Assembly (NCBI GenBank): GCA_002469545.1
Contig: DKMK01000070.1
Coordinates: 1-10,356 of the forward strand
DNA from: Rhodobacterales bacterium UBA7416
Lineage (GTDB): Bacteria; Pseudomonadota; Alphaproteobacteria; Rhodobacterales; Rhodobacteraceae
Length of the DNA stretch: 10,356 bases
Reading direction: 5' to 3'
Position numbers and translations under genes: made by a program. Below are positions 1 through 7,169 of this stretch, one piece after another (positions within the stretch are counted from its first letter, which is position 1; each line of letters opens with the position of its first letter). The notes under the pieces were generated by a model. It made no database searches and was not told the origin of the DNA. It saw nothing but the letters and a program-made list of their open reading frames with translations.

Positions 1-904
1 ACCGTTTCGCGACCTTGTATCCAGCTTTGGCGCAGGGTTGGTTGTTTCGGAAATGGTAGCTAGTCATGAAATTATGCAAAAGGGACAATCCGCACATGCA
101 CGTGCCGAATTGGGTTTAAACGCAAAATCTACATCGGTTCAAATTGCTGGTCGTGATGCATATTGGATGGCTGAATGTGCAAAGTATGTCGCTGGTAAGG
201 GCGCGCAAGTTATTGATATTAATATGGGGTGTCCTGCCAAAAGCGTTGTGAACGGTGCCGCGGGTTCGGCATTAATGCGCACTCCTGATTTAGCATTGGA
301 GTTAATCGAAGCTGTTGTGAAGGCTGTTGATGTTCCCGTAACGCTTAAAACACGTTTAGGCTGGGACGATGATGATTTAAACGCACCAACATTAGCCGAC
401 AGCGCACAAAACGCCGGGGTTCAAATGATTACCATTCATGGGCGTACACGGTGTCAGTTTTACAAAGGTTCTGCCGATTGGCGTGCAATTAGGTCCGTTA
501 AAAAGGCCGTAAATATTCCTGTAGTCGCCAATGGGGACATTACAGATACTGAAACAGCGCGGTTAGCATTAGCCCAATCTGGCGCGGATGGCATTATGAT
601 AGGGCGTGGTGCACAAGGTAAACCTTGGGTATTGGCACAAATAGCAGCCGACTTATATGGTTTGAAGCCACCTGTAATTCCTCAGGGTGACGATTTGAGG
701 AATATGATTTCGAGCCATTACAGCGCAATGATCGACTTTTATGGGCCCGAATTAGGCAACAAAGTCGCACGTAAACATTTAGGTTGGTATATGGATGGTT
801 TAGAAATCACATCCATAAACAGGCGCGCATTACAGACACAAAAGGACCCAGCAGTTGTGTTGTCAATGATCGCCGATATGCCAGACAGAAAAATTGATGC
901 ATAA
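1..904 (+). CDS. dusB: tRNA-dihydrouridine synthase DusB (NifR3), 5'-truncated by window edge
   Basis: FMN-dependent enzyme that uses NAD(P)H to reduce specific uridines in the tRNA D-loop to dihydrouridine; cytosolic. The open frame is already running at base 2 (first residues PFRDLVSSFGAG, a conserved Dus segment), so the real start lies upstream. The TTG at 38 is internal and should not be used as a start. 300 residues are visible of a usual 320-340. Family marks: VVSEMVAS near the start, the DINMGCPAKSV segment with the catalytic Cys codon at 230-232, TLKTRLGW, the IHGRTRCQFYKG segment with its conserved HGRTR, and the FMN-phosphate-binding segments VVANGDI and GIMIGRGAQGKPW. The TAA stop shares its last base with the ntrB start. 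nifR3 is the historical name from its cotranscription with ntrBC in Rhodobacter. The DusB subfamily is inferred from sequence character and context; the Dus family itself is certain. Confidence 0.95.
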   Translation, partial: PFRDLVSSFGAGLVVSEMVASHEIMQKGQSAHARAELGLNAKSTSVQIAGRDAYWMAECAKYVAGKGAQVIDINMGCPAKSVVNGAAGSALMRTPDLALELIEAVVKAVDVPVTLKTRLGWDDDDLNAPTLADSAQNAGVQMITIHGRTRCQFYKGSADWRAIRSVKKAVNIPVVANGDITDTETARLALAQSGADGIMIGRGAQGKPWVLAQIAADLYGLKPPVIPQGDDLRNMISSHYSAMIDFYGPELGNKVARKHLGWYMDGLEITSINRRALQTQKDPAVVLSMIADMPDRKIDA

Positions 905-1983
905 TGAGTTTTGGTTATGATCAAATCTGGAATAACCTGCCATTTCCGGCTTTGGTAGTGGATCGTAATCAATGTGTCATTCATGGCAACGCGACGGCCG
1001 AGCAGTTTGTTCAGACATCTCAAAAACAGATGATGGGGAAGCCTTTGGCCCGCTTTTTTGGAGGCAATTCTGTAGTAATAGATACGCTCCAGCAAGCTCA
1101 GGTACAAAAGTCATCCATTGCACAATATGGCGTGAACTTGGCAACATCTAGACGGGCTTCATTGATGTGTGACCTTCATGTCAATTTTCTTGACTTGGAA
1201 AGTGGCGAAATGTTGTTGGTTATTCAACCAACCGGCGTTGCACAAAAAATGAATGAATCAATCACACACAGTTCTGCGGCGCGATCGGTTACAGCGATGG
1301 CATCTATGTTGGCGCATGAAATTCGAAATCCATTGGCAGGAATTTCCGGGGCCGCACAATTGTTAGCTATGGATGCCAATGACGGTGACGTTGAGTTGGC
1401 CGAAATGATCGGACAAGAAGCCAAGAGAATTGGAACATTGGTAGATAGATTTGAACACTTTTCTGATGACCGCCCTGCAGTGCGTAATGCCTTCAATATT
1501 CACGACATTTTAGATAGAGCCGTGAGAGCGGCGAGCGCAGGGTTTGGAGAAAGTATTCGATTTAAAAAAGAATACGACCCATCCTTGCCTGATGCATCCG
1601 GTGACAGTGATCAAATGCTACAGGTTTTTCAAAACCTTTTGAAAAATGCTGCCGAAGCTGTCGATCCAGATCGCGGTGTTATTCGGTTACGTACTTCGTA
1701 TCAGTCAGGTGTGAAATTTGCTGTATCAGGTGCAAAACGCGAAACATTACCGTTGCAAATACAGATACAAGACAACGGAAAAGGAATTCCAGCTAATATT
1801 AAAGATGAAATTTTCGAACCCTTTGTTTCGTCAAAATCAAATGGCACGGGCCTTGGCCTGTCATTGGTGTCTAAAATTGTCACAAATCACGGTGGGTTAG
1901 TGGAATGCCACAATTTAGAGCAGGGTACGGCATTTACACTGCGCCTGCCAATTTGGAAAAGTAATAACACGGAGAGAACTTAA
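904..1983 (+). CDS. ntrB: Nitrogen regulation sensor histidine kinase NtrB (GlnL)
   Basis: Soluble histidine kinase/phosphatase that phosphorylates NtrC when nitrogen is limiting; in this family it is controlled by PII (GlnB). 359 residues, the usual length, with no membrane segment. A PAS-like sensor domain covers about residues 8-108. The HisKA dimerisation domain carries H138 in AHEIRNPLAG. The ATPase domain follows: N box with N248 (NLLKNAAEA), G1 box DNGKG at 290-294, FEPF at 304-307 and G2 box GTGLGLS at 314-320. All catalytic boxes are intact. The ATG overlaps the dusB TAA by one base, and I see no clear ribosome binding site before it, so its translation is probably coupled to dusB. 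The next gene, ntrC, overlaps in the same manner. Assignment as NtrB rather than another kinase rests on the C-terminal boxes plus the ntrC/ntrYX context. Confidence 0.96.
   Translation: MSFGYDQIWNNLPFPALVVDRNQCVIHGNATAEQFVQTSQKQMMGKPLARFFGGNSVVIDTLQQAQVQKSSIAQYGVNLATSRRASLMCDLHVNFLDLESGEMLLVIQPTGVAQKMNESITHSSAARSVTAMASMLAHEIRNPLAGISGAAQLLAMDANDGDVELAEMIGQEAKRIGTLVDRFEHFSDDRPAVRNAFNIHDILDRAVRAASAGFGESIRFKKEYDPSLPDASGDSDQMLQVFQNLLKNAAEAVDPDRGVIRLRTSYQSGVKFAVSGAKRETLPLQIQIQDNGKGIPANIKDEIFEPFVSSKSNGTGLGLSLVSKIVTNHGGLVECHNLEQGTAFTLRLPIWKSNNTERT
1971..1976 (+). promoter_or_regulatory. Ribosome binding site of ntrC
   Basis: GGAGAG lies 6 bases before the ATG at 1983, inside the last codons of ntrB. 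It supports the start at 1983 even though that ATG shares a base with the ntrB stop, so ntrC can be loaded independently as well as by coupling. Confidence 0.7.
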
Positions 1984-3374
1984 TGGACGGCACTATTTTA
2001 GTTGCAGATGATGATCGTACAATTCGAACCGTATTATCCCAAGCGTTGACACGTGCTGGCTGTAAGGTACGCGCGACTGGTAGCGTTCATACACTTTGGC
2101 GCTGGATCGAAGAAGGTGAGGGCGATGTCGTCATTTCTGATGTTAATATGCCAGATGGCGACGGATTAGATTTGTTGCCACAGATTAAACGAAAACGTCC
2201 CGATCTGCCGGTTCTTATTGTATCGGCACAGAACACCGTAATGACCGCGATCAAGGCGTCAGAACTGGGTGCTTACGATTATCTTCCAAAGCCATTTGAC
2301 TTAAAAGACCTATTGGCAAAAGTTAACAGAGCATTATCGCAAAAAACGATGGGTGAGTTAGATACAGTTATAGATGAAGCGCCTGAAATGCCCTTGATCG
2401 GATCAGCGCCCTTGATGCAAGATGTTTACAGGTTGCTGGCGCGCGTTTTGAATACAGACCTGTCTGTTATGGTCACTGGGGAAAGTGGTACCGGTAAAGA
2501 TTTACTTGCACTGGCCCTGCATAACTTGGGCCACCGGGTAAAAAATGATTTTGTTACGATCAATGCATCAACAGCGACAACACAACGTTTAGATGGCATT
2601 CTGTTAGGTGAAAAGGGCGATTTTGAAGTCAGTCAAGCCCCAGAAAATGCAACTATCTATCTTGATGAAATTGGCGAGATGTCACCTAGTTCCCAATTGC
2701 ATTTGTTAGACATTTTGCGCGATGAAAGACTTAAGGTACGAAATTATCGCATCATTTCTTCCACACGACAAAACCTTGATAACCTTGTTAACCAAGGTTC
2801 TTTTCGCGAGGATCTATTCTATCGCCTAAATGTTGTATCCATTGCTCTGCCTCGTTTGCGCGACAGGGTAGGTGATATACCCGAATTGACACGCCATTTT
2901 CTTCAAAAATCAGCAACAACTGGTTTACCTTTGAAGTCTATTTCTTCTCATGGTTTGGAGTTAATGCAGAATGCTCCGTGGCTCGGAAACGTTCGAGAAT
3001 TGGAGAATTTTGTCAGTCGATTGGTCGTGTTATGCGCTGAAGATGAAGTATCTGAGCTTTATGTAATGCAAAATTTGCAAAAAATCCCACAGGCTCCATC
3101 ATCAAACTCGATTTCCGGTGATGGAAAGCTATCTGGGGCTGTTGAAAAACATATTAAACGGTATTTTGATTTACATGGCGACATCCTGCCTCCGCCTGGT
3201 CTGTATAATCGCATACTTCGTGAAATCGAAATGCCACTTTTGGCGCTATCGCTTGCGGCGACCCGAGGCAATCAAATTAAAACGGCTGAATTGTTGGGCA
3301 TAAATCGAAATACTTTGCGCAAGAAGATCAAAGAGTTAGATATTGTCGTGACACGCAGTAAGAAAATGATGTAA
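1983..3374 (+). CDS. ntrC: Nitrogen response regulator NtrC, Rhodobacterales type without GAFTGA
   Basis: DNA-binding response regulator phosphorylated by NtrB; activates nitrogen-assimilation genes. 463 residues. The receiver domain (about 1-118) has acidic D9-D11, phosphoacceptor D53 in SDVNMPDGDG, S81 and K103. The AAA+ domain (about 138-365) has Walker A GESGTGKD at 166-173, Walker B IYLDEIGEM with D228-E229, the arginine-finger region FREDLFYRL at 274-282 and sensor II R338 in GNVREL. The C-terminal Fis-type helix-turn-helix is at about 426-452 (KTAELLGINRNTLRKKI). Odd: the GAFTGA loop that touches sigma-54 is absent. The frame runs GEKGDFEVSQ at 209-218 straight towards Walker B, and the second AAA+ loop before sensor I is also short. 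In Rhodobacter capsulatus, an NtrC lacking this motif activates the sigma-70 form of RNA polymerase; I infer the same here. TAATG overlap with ntrB; a 40-base gap to ntrY. Confidence 0.96.
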   Translation: MDGTILVADDDRTIRTVLSQALTRAGCKVRATGSVHTLWRWIEEGEGDVVISDVNMPDGDGLDLLPQIKRKRPDLPVLIVSAQNTVMTAIKASELGAYDYLPKPFDLKDLLAKVNRALSQKTMGELDTVIDEAPEMPLIGSAPLMQDVYRLLARVLNTDLSVMVTGESGTGKDLLALALHNLGHRVKNDFVTINASTATTQRLDGILLGEKGDFEVSQAPENATIYLDEIGEMSPSSQLHLLDILRDERLKVRNYRIISSTRQNLDNLVNQGSFREDLFYRLNVVSIALPRLRDRVGDIPELTRHFLQKSATTGLPLKSISSHGLELMQNAPWLGNVRELENFVSRLVVLCAEDEVSELYVMQNLQKIPQAPSSNSISGDGKLSGAVEKHIKRYFDLHGDILPPPGLYNRILREIEMPLLALSLAATRGNQIKTAELLGINRNTLRKKIKELDIVVTRSKKMM

Positions 3375-3414
3375 ACATGTCACATAACTGAGGCAAATAC
3401 GGAACAACATAGTC

Positions 3415-5673
3415 GTGAAAAGCGTTCCGCTGATCAATTTAACCCTTAAAATAAGCCGCTGGCGTCGAACGCGCCGCGTGCAAATGGCGTTTGCTTGGCT
3501 ATTGATTATTCTTGGCCCAGTGCTGGTTGGACTGACCGTTTACATCACCCAAGGTGGCCTGGGTGGTCGTGCCACAGGAATGGTGCGCGGAATTCTTCTT
3601 ATTGATGTTGTCTATCTCTTGGTCGTTATATCGCTCATCGGATATTCGGTGATGCGTATATTTGCAGCACGGCGCGCCCAATCTGCTGGATCACGATTGC
3701 ACCTTCGGCTGAGTGGTGTTTTTGCAATTGTTGCATTGATACCAACAGTTTTAGTAGCTGTGTTCGCTGTTTTAACTCTTAGTATTGGCGTTGAAGGATG
3801 GTTTTCCGAGAACGTTAGGAATGTGGTTGGTTCATCTTTGTCCGCGGCTGAGGCTTATAAAGAAGAACAGCGGAATGACCTAAAGACGGATATTAGTTTT
3901 ATGGCCTTCAATTTGAGCCAGTTAAAGCACGATAAGCCATTCGTTTCGGATGCGGAGATTCGCGTTCAAGTAACACAGTTTCAAAACCTTGTTCAAAGAG
4001 GGCTAAAAGAGGCCTACGTGATCGATGGTGGCGCACAAATACGTGCACGTGGCGAGTTGAGTTATTTGTTTGGCTTTGAGAAACCTGACACGACCGATAT
4101 GAGCCGTGCCATCGAAGGGAAACTGGTTGTAATCGAAGACTGGCCAAACAATGAATTTCGCGCGCTGATACGTTTGACTAACTATGTCGATCGGTTTTTA
4201 TACGTATCGCGAGACGTGGATGGCAATATTTTGAATTTGTTGGACGAGACTGCGGCAACGGCAAAAACTTACAACCAAATGGAAACACAACGTGATCAAA
4301 TATTGTCCTATTATGGTCTTCTATATTTAGGCTTTGCGACATTCGTTATTCTATCTGCCATTTGGTTGGGAATGCTGTTCGCAGAACGATTGTCACGCCC
4401 TGTTGGGCGCTTAGCCGGCGCGGCACAACGTGTTGGGGCCGGGGATTTTGACGTTCAGGTCCAAGAGGACAACGGCGACGATGAAATTGCCATGCTGAGC
4501 CGCGTTTTTAACCGCATGACAAAACAAGTGAAGCGGCAGCGCGACGATTTGATTTTAGCAAACGAAGTGACCGAGCGACGCCGCCGTTTATTTGACAGCG
4601 TTTTGTCTGGCGTAACTGCAGGGGTTGTTGGGTTGTCGTCAGACGGGAAAATTGGATTTATTAATTCAGCTGCTGAAAGCCTGTTAAACCTTGATGCTGT
4701 CAAAGATGAAGGCAAGGATATTAAGTTAGCAGTGCCCGAATTCACAGCCCTGTTTGAAGCGGCAAAAGAGTCAAACAGTGTTAGCCAAGAAGAGATAAGT
4801 TTAACGCGTGCTGGGAACGCGGAAGTCTTATTGGTTCGCGTTTCGTCACGCTATGAGGAACAAGGTGATATTGAGGGTTACGTTGTCACATTTGACGATG
4901 TAACTGATTTGGTTTCAGCACAACGGATGGCTGCTTGGGGTGACGTTGCACGTCGGATCGCGCACGAAATCAAGAATCCACTAACGCCAATTCAATTGTC
5001 AGCGGAAAGATTGAAACGCAAGTTCGCCCCGATGGTTGGTGATGAAGCCGATAATTTGATCCAGTATTCAGATGTTATTATTCGTCAAACAAACGACTTA
5101 CGGCGTATAGTTGACGAGTTTTCAAAGTTTGCACGCATGCCAGAGCCAGAAAAAAGGTCAATGAATTTGACATCATTGCTGTCGGATGCGGTGTTGCTGT
5201 TTAAGAACGCTTCACCTGAAACTTCTATCACTTTTTCAAATGAGGTCGGGTTGGTGCGTGGCCATCTAGACGAAACGATGATAAATCAAGCCATAACAAA
5301 CTTAATTAAGAATGCCGGAGAAGCCATTGATACTCATGTAAAAAATGGAGTTCCAAAGTCATACAAACCGGAAATTCGTGTTCTATTGAAATCGCACAAT
5401 ACTGGGGTGCAAATTGTAATTCAGGACAACGGTACTGGCCTCCCTTTGGAACAACGCTCTCGTTTATTTGAACCATATGTAACTCATCGTGAAAACGGTA
5501 CGGGTCTTGGATTATCAATCGTAAAAAAAATAATTGAAGAACATGGAGGAACTTTAGAGCTGATGGATGCTCCTAGATTTTCCAAAACAAAGCATTTCGG
5601 AGCAATGGCTTGCATAAAGTTTCCTAAGCTTACGATTACAAACGATACAAAAACAGCCACAAAAGTGGCGTAA
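3415..5673 (+). CDS. ntrY: Membrane sensor histidine kinase NtrY
   Basis: Membrane-bound histidine kinase, partner of NtrX; the family affects nitrogen metabolism, respiration/redox response and envelope functions in different Alphaproteobacteria. 752 residues. After a basic N-terminus (RWRRTRR) come three hydrophobic segments at about 24-46, 58-82 and 98-126, a probable periplasmic region of about 127-298, and a fourth segment at about 299-322. Then come HAMP (about 323-377), PAS (about 390-500) and HisKA with H517 in AHEIKNPLTPIQLSAERL. The ATPase domain has N633 in NLIKNAGEAI, G1 DNGTG at 671-675, LFEPYV at 684-689 and G2 GTGLGLS at 695-701. The GTG start is chosen because an in-frame TAA lies at 3385-3387 and no ATG, GTG or TTG intervenes. 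The ribosome binding site is weak (GGAA at 3401-3404). The signal sensed cannot be read from the sequence. Confidence 0.95.
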   Translation: MKSVPLINLTLKISRWRRTRRVQMAFAWLLIILGPVLVGLTVYITQGGLGGRATGMVRGILLIDVVYLLVVISLIGYSVMRIFAARRAQSAGSRLHLRLSGVFAIVALIPTVLVAVFAVLTLSIGVEGWFSENVRNVVGSSLSAAEAYKEEQRNDLKTDISFMAFNLSQLKHDKPFVSDAEIRVQVTQFQNLVQRGLKEAYVIDGGAQIRARGELSYLFGFEKPDTTDMSRAIEGKLVVIEDWPNNEFRALIRLTNYVDRFLYVSRDVDGNILNLLDETAATAKTYNQMETQRDQILSYYGLLYLGFATFVILSAIWLGMLFAERLSRPVGRLAGAAQRVGAGDFDVQVQEDNGDDEIAMLSRVFNRMTKQVKRQRDDLILANEVTERRRRLFDSVLSGVTAGVVGLSSDGKIGFINSAAESLLNLDAVKDEGKDIKLAVPEFTALFEAAKESNSVSQEEISLTRAGNAEVLLVRVSSRYEEQGDIEGYVVTFDDVTDLVSAQRMAAWGDVARRIAHEIKNPLTPIQLSAERLKRKFAPMVGDEADNLIQYSDVIIRQTNDLRRIVDEFSKFARMPEPEKRSMNLTSLLSDAVLLFKNASPETSITFSNEVGLVRGHLDETMINQAITNLIKNAGEAIDTHVKNGVPKSYKPEIRVLLKSHNTGVQIVIQDNGTGLPLEQRSRLFEPYVTHRENGTGLGLSIVKKIIEEHGGTLELMDAPRFSKTKHFGAMACIKFPKLTITNDTKTATKVA

Positions 5674-5678
5674 AGGAG
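5673..5678 (+). promoter_or_regulatory. Ribosome binding site of ntrX
   Basis: AAGGAG begins on the last base of the ntrY stop codon and sits 7 bases before the ATG at 5686. This is the best Shine-Dalgarno match in the window and fixes the ntrX start. Confidence 0.8.
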
Positions 5679-5685
5679 CAGAGAT

Positions 5686-7089
5686 ATGGGTGATATATTA
5701 ATTGTAGACGATGAAAAAGACATCCGCGAATTGGTGTCCGATATTTTGGTCGACGAAGGTTATTCAACACGACTTGCGGCGAATTCGGATCAGACATTTG
5801 AGGCAATAAATGCGGAAGCACCGATGCTCATAATTCTCGACATCTGGCTTAAAGAAAGCAAATTGGACGGCATCGATATCCTAAAACATGTTCGTTTAAA
5901 TAATCCAGATATCCCAGTTGTTATAATTTCCGGTCATGGCAATATTGAAATTGCTGTGGCTGCAATTAAACAAGGTGCTTATGACTTTATTGAAAAGCCG
6001 TTTAATATCGACCAGCTAATGGTCGTAATATCGCGTGCGATGGAAACATCAAGATTAAGGCTGGAAAACGCATCATTGCGGGTAAAAGACGTGACTTCTT
6101 CCGTGATGATTGGAAACTCCGCTGTATTCAAAGGACTTAAGCAACAGTTAGATAAAGTGACTGCAGGCAACAGCCGCGTGATGCTTACGGGCTCATCAGG
6201 CGCTGGCAAGGAGGTTGCCGCGCGTTATATCCATGCTCATTCAGATCGGAATACAGGTGCATTTATCTGCGTAAACTCCGCATCAATTTCTTCAGACAAG
6301 ATGGAGGAAGTCTTGTTTGGCTCAGAAAGCCGCGAAGGTGGCGTTCAGATGGGCCTATTGGAACAGGCTCATGGCGGGGTGTTGTTTTTTGATGAAGTAG
6401 CCGACATGCCAAGTGGTACACAGTCCAAAATTTTACGCGTTCTTGTAGAGCAACAGTTTTTACGCGTAGGGGGAAAAGACAAAGTACGTGTTGATATGCG
6501 CGTGATCTCATCAACCAACCGTGATTTGAAAGCAGAAATAGAAATTGGAAACTTTCGTGAAGAGTTGTTTCATCGACTAAATGTAGTACCTATAACTGTT
6601 CCCTCTTTGGAAGCCAGACGCGATGATATTCCACTGATTGCCGACCATTTCATTTCAGAGTTGAACAAAACACAGGGCCTTCCAAAACGAAAGCTTGGTG
6701 ATAAAGCATTGGCGCATCTTCAAACGCGTGATTGGCCTGGTAATGTCCGCCAACTTCGTAACGTATTGGAGCGTTCACTGATCTTAGGTGCTGAGGTCGG
6801 AGATATTAGCGTCGAGGAGCTACAAGTGAAGGAAACATCTGCCCAAGAGAACGCTCCTGCGCTTGGTGGAAATTTAGTAGGATTGCCTTTGCGCGAAGCG
6901 CGAGAATTATTCGAACGTGACTATTTGGTTACGCAGATTAATCGGTTTGGGGGTAATATATCTAAAACCGCTAATTTTGTTGGGATGGAACGTTCAGCAT
7001 TACACCGAAAGTTGAAAACGTTGAATGTTGTAACGTCTAGTGACTCTGGTGCGCGTATTGCTAAACTCGACGACACCGAATTAGGATGA
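5686..7089 (+). CDS. ntrX: Nitrogen response regulator NtrX (no GAFTGA)
   Basis: Response regulator of the NtrY/NtrX pair; cytosolic DNA-binding protein. 467 residues. Receiver about 1-120: D8/D9, phosphoacceptor D52 in the NtrX-typical LDIWLKESKLDG, S82 and K104. AAA+ about 142-380: Walker A GSSGAGKE at 169-176, Walker B LFFDEVADM with D236-E237, FREELFHRL at 290-298 and GNVRQLRNV near 352-360. Fis-type helix-turn-helix about 420-446 (NISKTANFVGMERSALHRKL). As in other alphaproteobacterial NtrX proteins, GAFTGA is missing: LFGSESREGGVQMGLLEQAHGG occupies that place (210-231 region), so classical sigma-54 activation is unlikely. Unlike the NtrC next door, it keeps the second loop, RVGGKDKVRV. 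It lies 12 bases after ntrY with a strong ribosome binding site. The TGA stop overlaps an ATG at 7086 that opens a possible 20-codon ORF. Confidence 0.96.
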   Translation: MGDILIVDDEKDIRELVSDILVDEGYSTRLAANSDQTFEAINAEAPMLIILDIWLKESKLDGIDILKHVRLNNPDIPVVIISGHGNIEIAVAAIKQGAYDFIEKPFNIDQLMVVISRAMETSRLRLENASLRVKDVTSSVMIGNSAVFKGLKQQLDKVTAGNSRVMLTGSSGAGKEVAARYIHAHSDRNTGAFICVNSASISSDKMEEVLFGSESREGGVQMGLLEQAHGGVLFFDEVADMPSGTQSKILRVLVEQQFLRVGGKDKVRVDMRVISSTNRDLKAEIEIGNFREELFHRLNVVPITVPSLEARRDDIPLIADHFISELNKTQGLPKRKLGDKALAHLQTRDWPGNVRQLRNVLERSLILGAEVGDISVEELQVKETSAQENAPALGGNLVGLPLREARELFERDYLVTQINRFGGNISKTANFVGMERSALHRKLKTLNVVTSSDSGARIAKLDDTELG

Positions 7090-7148
7090 AAACTTGGGCG
7101 TTGACCAAACGTGGCCTATTTGACAAAACTGATCGAATTGCGAAGTGA
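7086..7148 (+). CDS. Possible 20-residue leader ORF between ntrX and trkA
   Basis: An ATG at 7086-7088 overlaps the ntrX TGA (ATGA junction) and opens MKTWALTKRGLFDKTDRIAK, ending at TGA 7146-7148. The peptide would be basic and soluble, with no recognisable family. There is no proper Shine-Dalgarno (only TAGG touching the ATG), so expression would depend on ribosomes terminating on ntrX. The stop falls 21 bases before the trkA ATG and inside the left arm of a hairpin over the trkA ribosome binding site. It could relay ribosomes from ntrX to trkA, or could be chance: a 20-codon open frame is common by luck. The overlap geometry is the only positive evidence. Confidence 0.3.
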   Translation: MKTWALTKRGLFDKTDRIAK

Positions 7149-7164
7149 TCCCAAAGGGGAGATC
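7147..7164 (+). promoter_or_regulatory. Small hairpin covering the trkA ribosome binding site
   Basis: GATC 7147-7150 can pair with GATC 7161-7164, and CC 7151-7152 with GG 7158-7159, leaving A7160 bulged and a loop of AAAGG. Six base pairs in all. The trkA Shine-Dalgarno AGGGGA (7155-7160, 9 bases before the ATG at 7170) lies in the loop and right arm, so folding would partly hide it. The stem is short and its stability has not been calculated. A direct repeat GATCGAA (7131-7137 and 7161-7167) overlaps it. Confidence 0.35.
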
Positions 7165-7169
7165 GAAGA

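Noticed and set aside
38..40. TTG as the dusB start codon
   Set aside because: The frame is open to base 2 and encodes the conserved Dus segment PFRDLVSSFGAG upstream of this TTG, so the codon is internal and the true start is outside the window.
739..1107. 122-codon reverse-strand open frame across the dusB-ntrB junction
   Set aside because: It is antisense to two confident genes, has no recognisable domain, and no ribosome binding site or promoter was identified for it.
3375..3414. Separate ntrYX promoter in the 40-base ntrC-ntrY gap
   Set aside because: No -35/-10 or sigma-54 type -24/-12 pair is visible in the gap; ACATGT at its start is a short palindrome with no further support. A promoter inside the ntrC end is possible but cannot be shown.
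7101..7149. Promoter for trkA from TTGACC (7101) or TTGACA (7120)
   Set aside because: No reasonable -10 hexamer lies 16-18 bases downstream of either; the best candidates (such as AAGTGA) match poorly.
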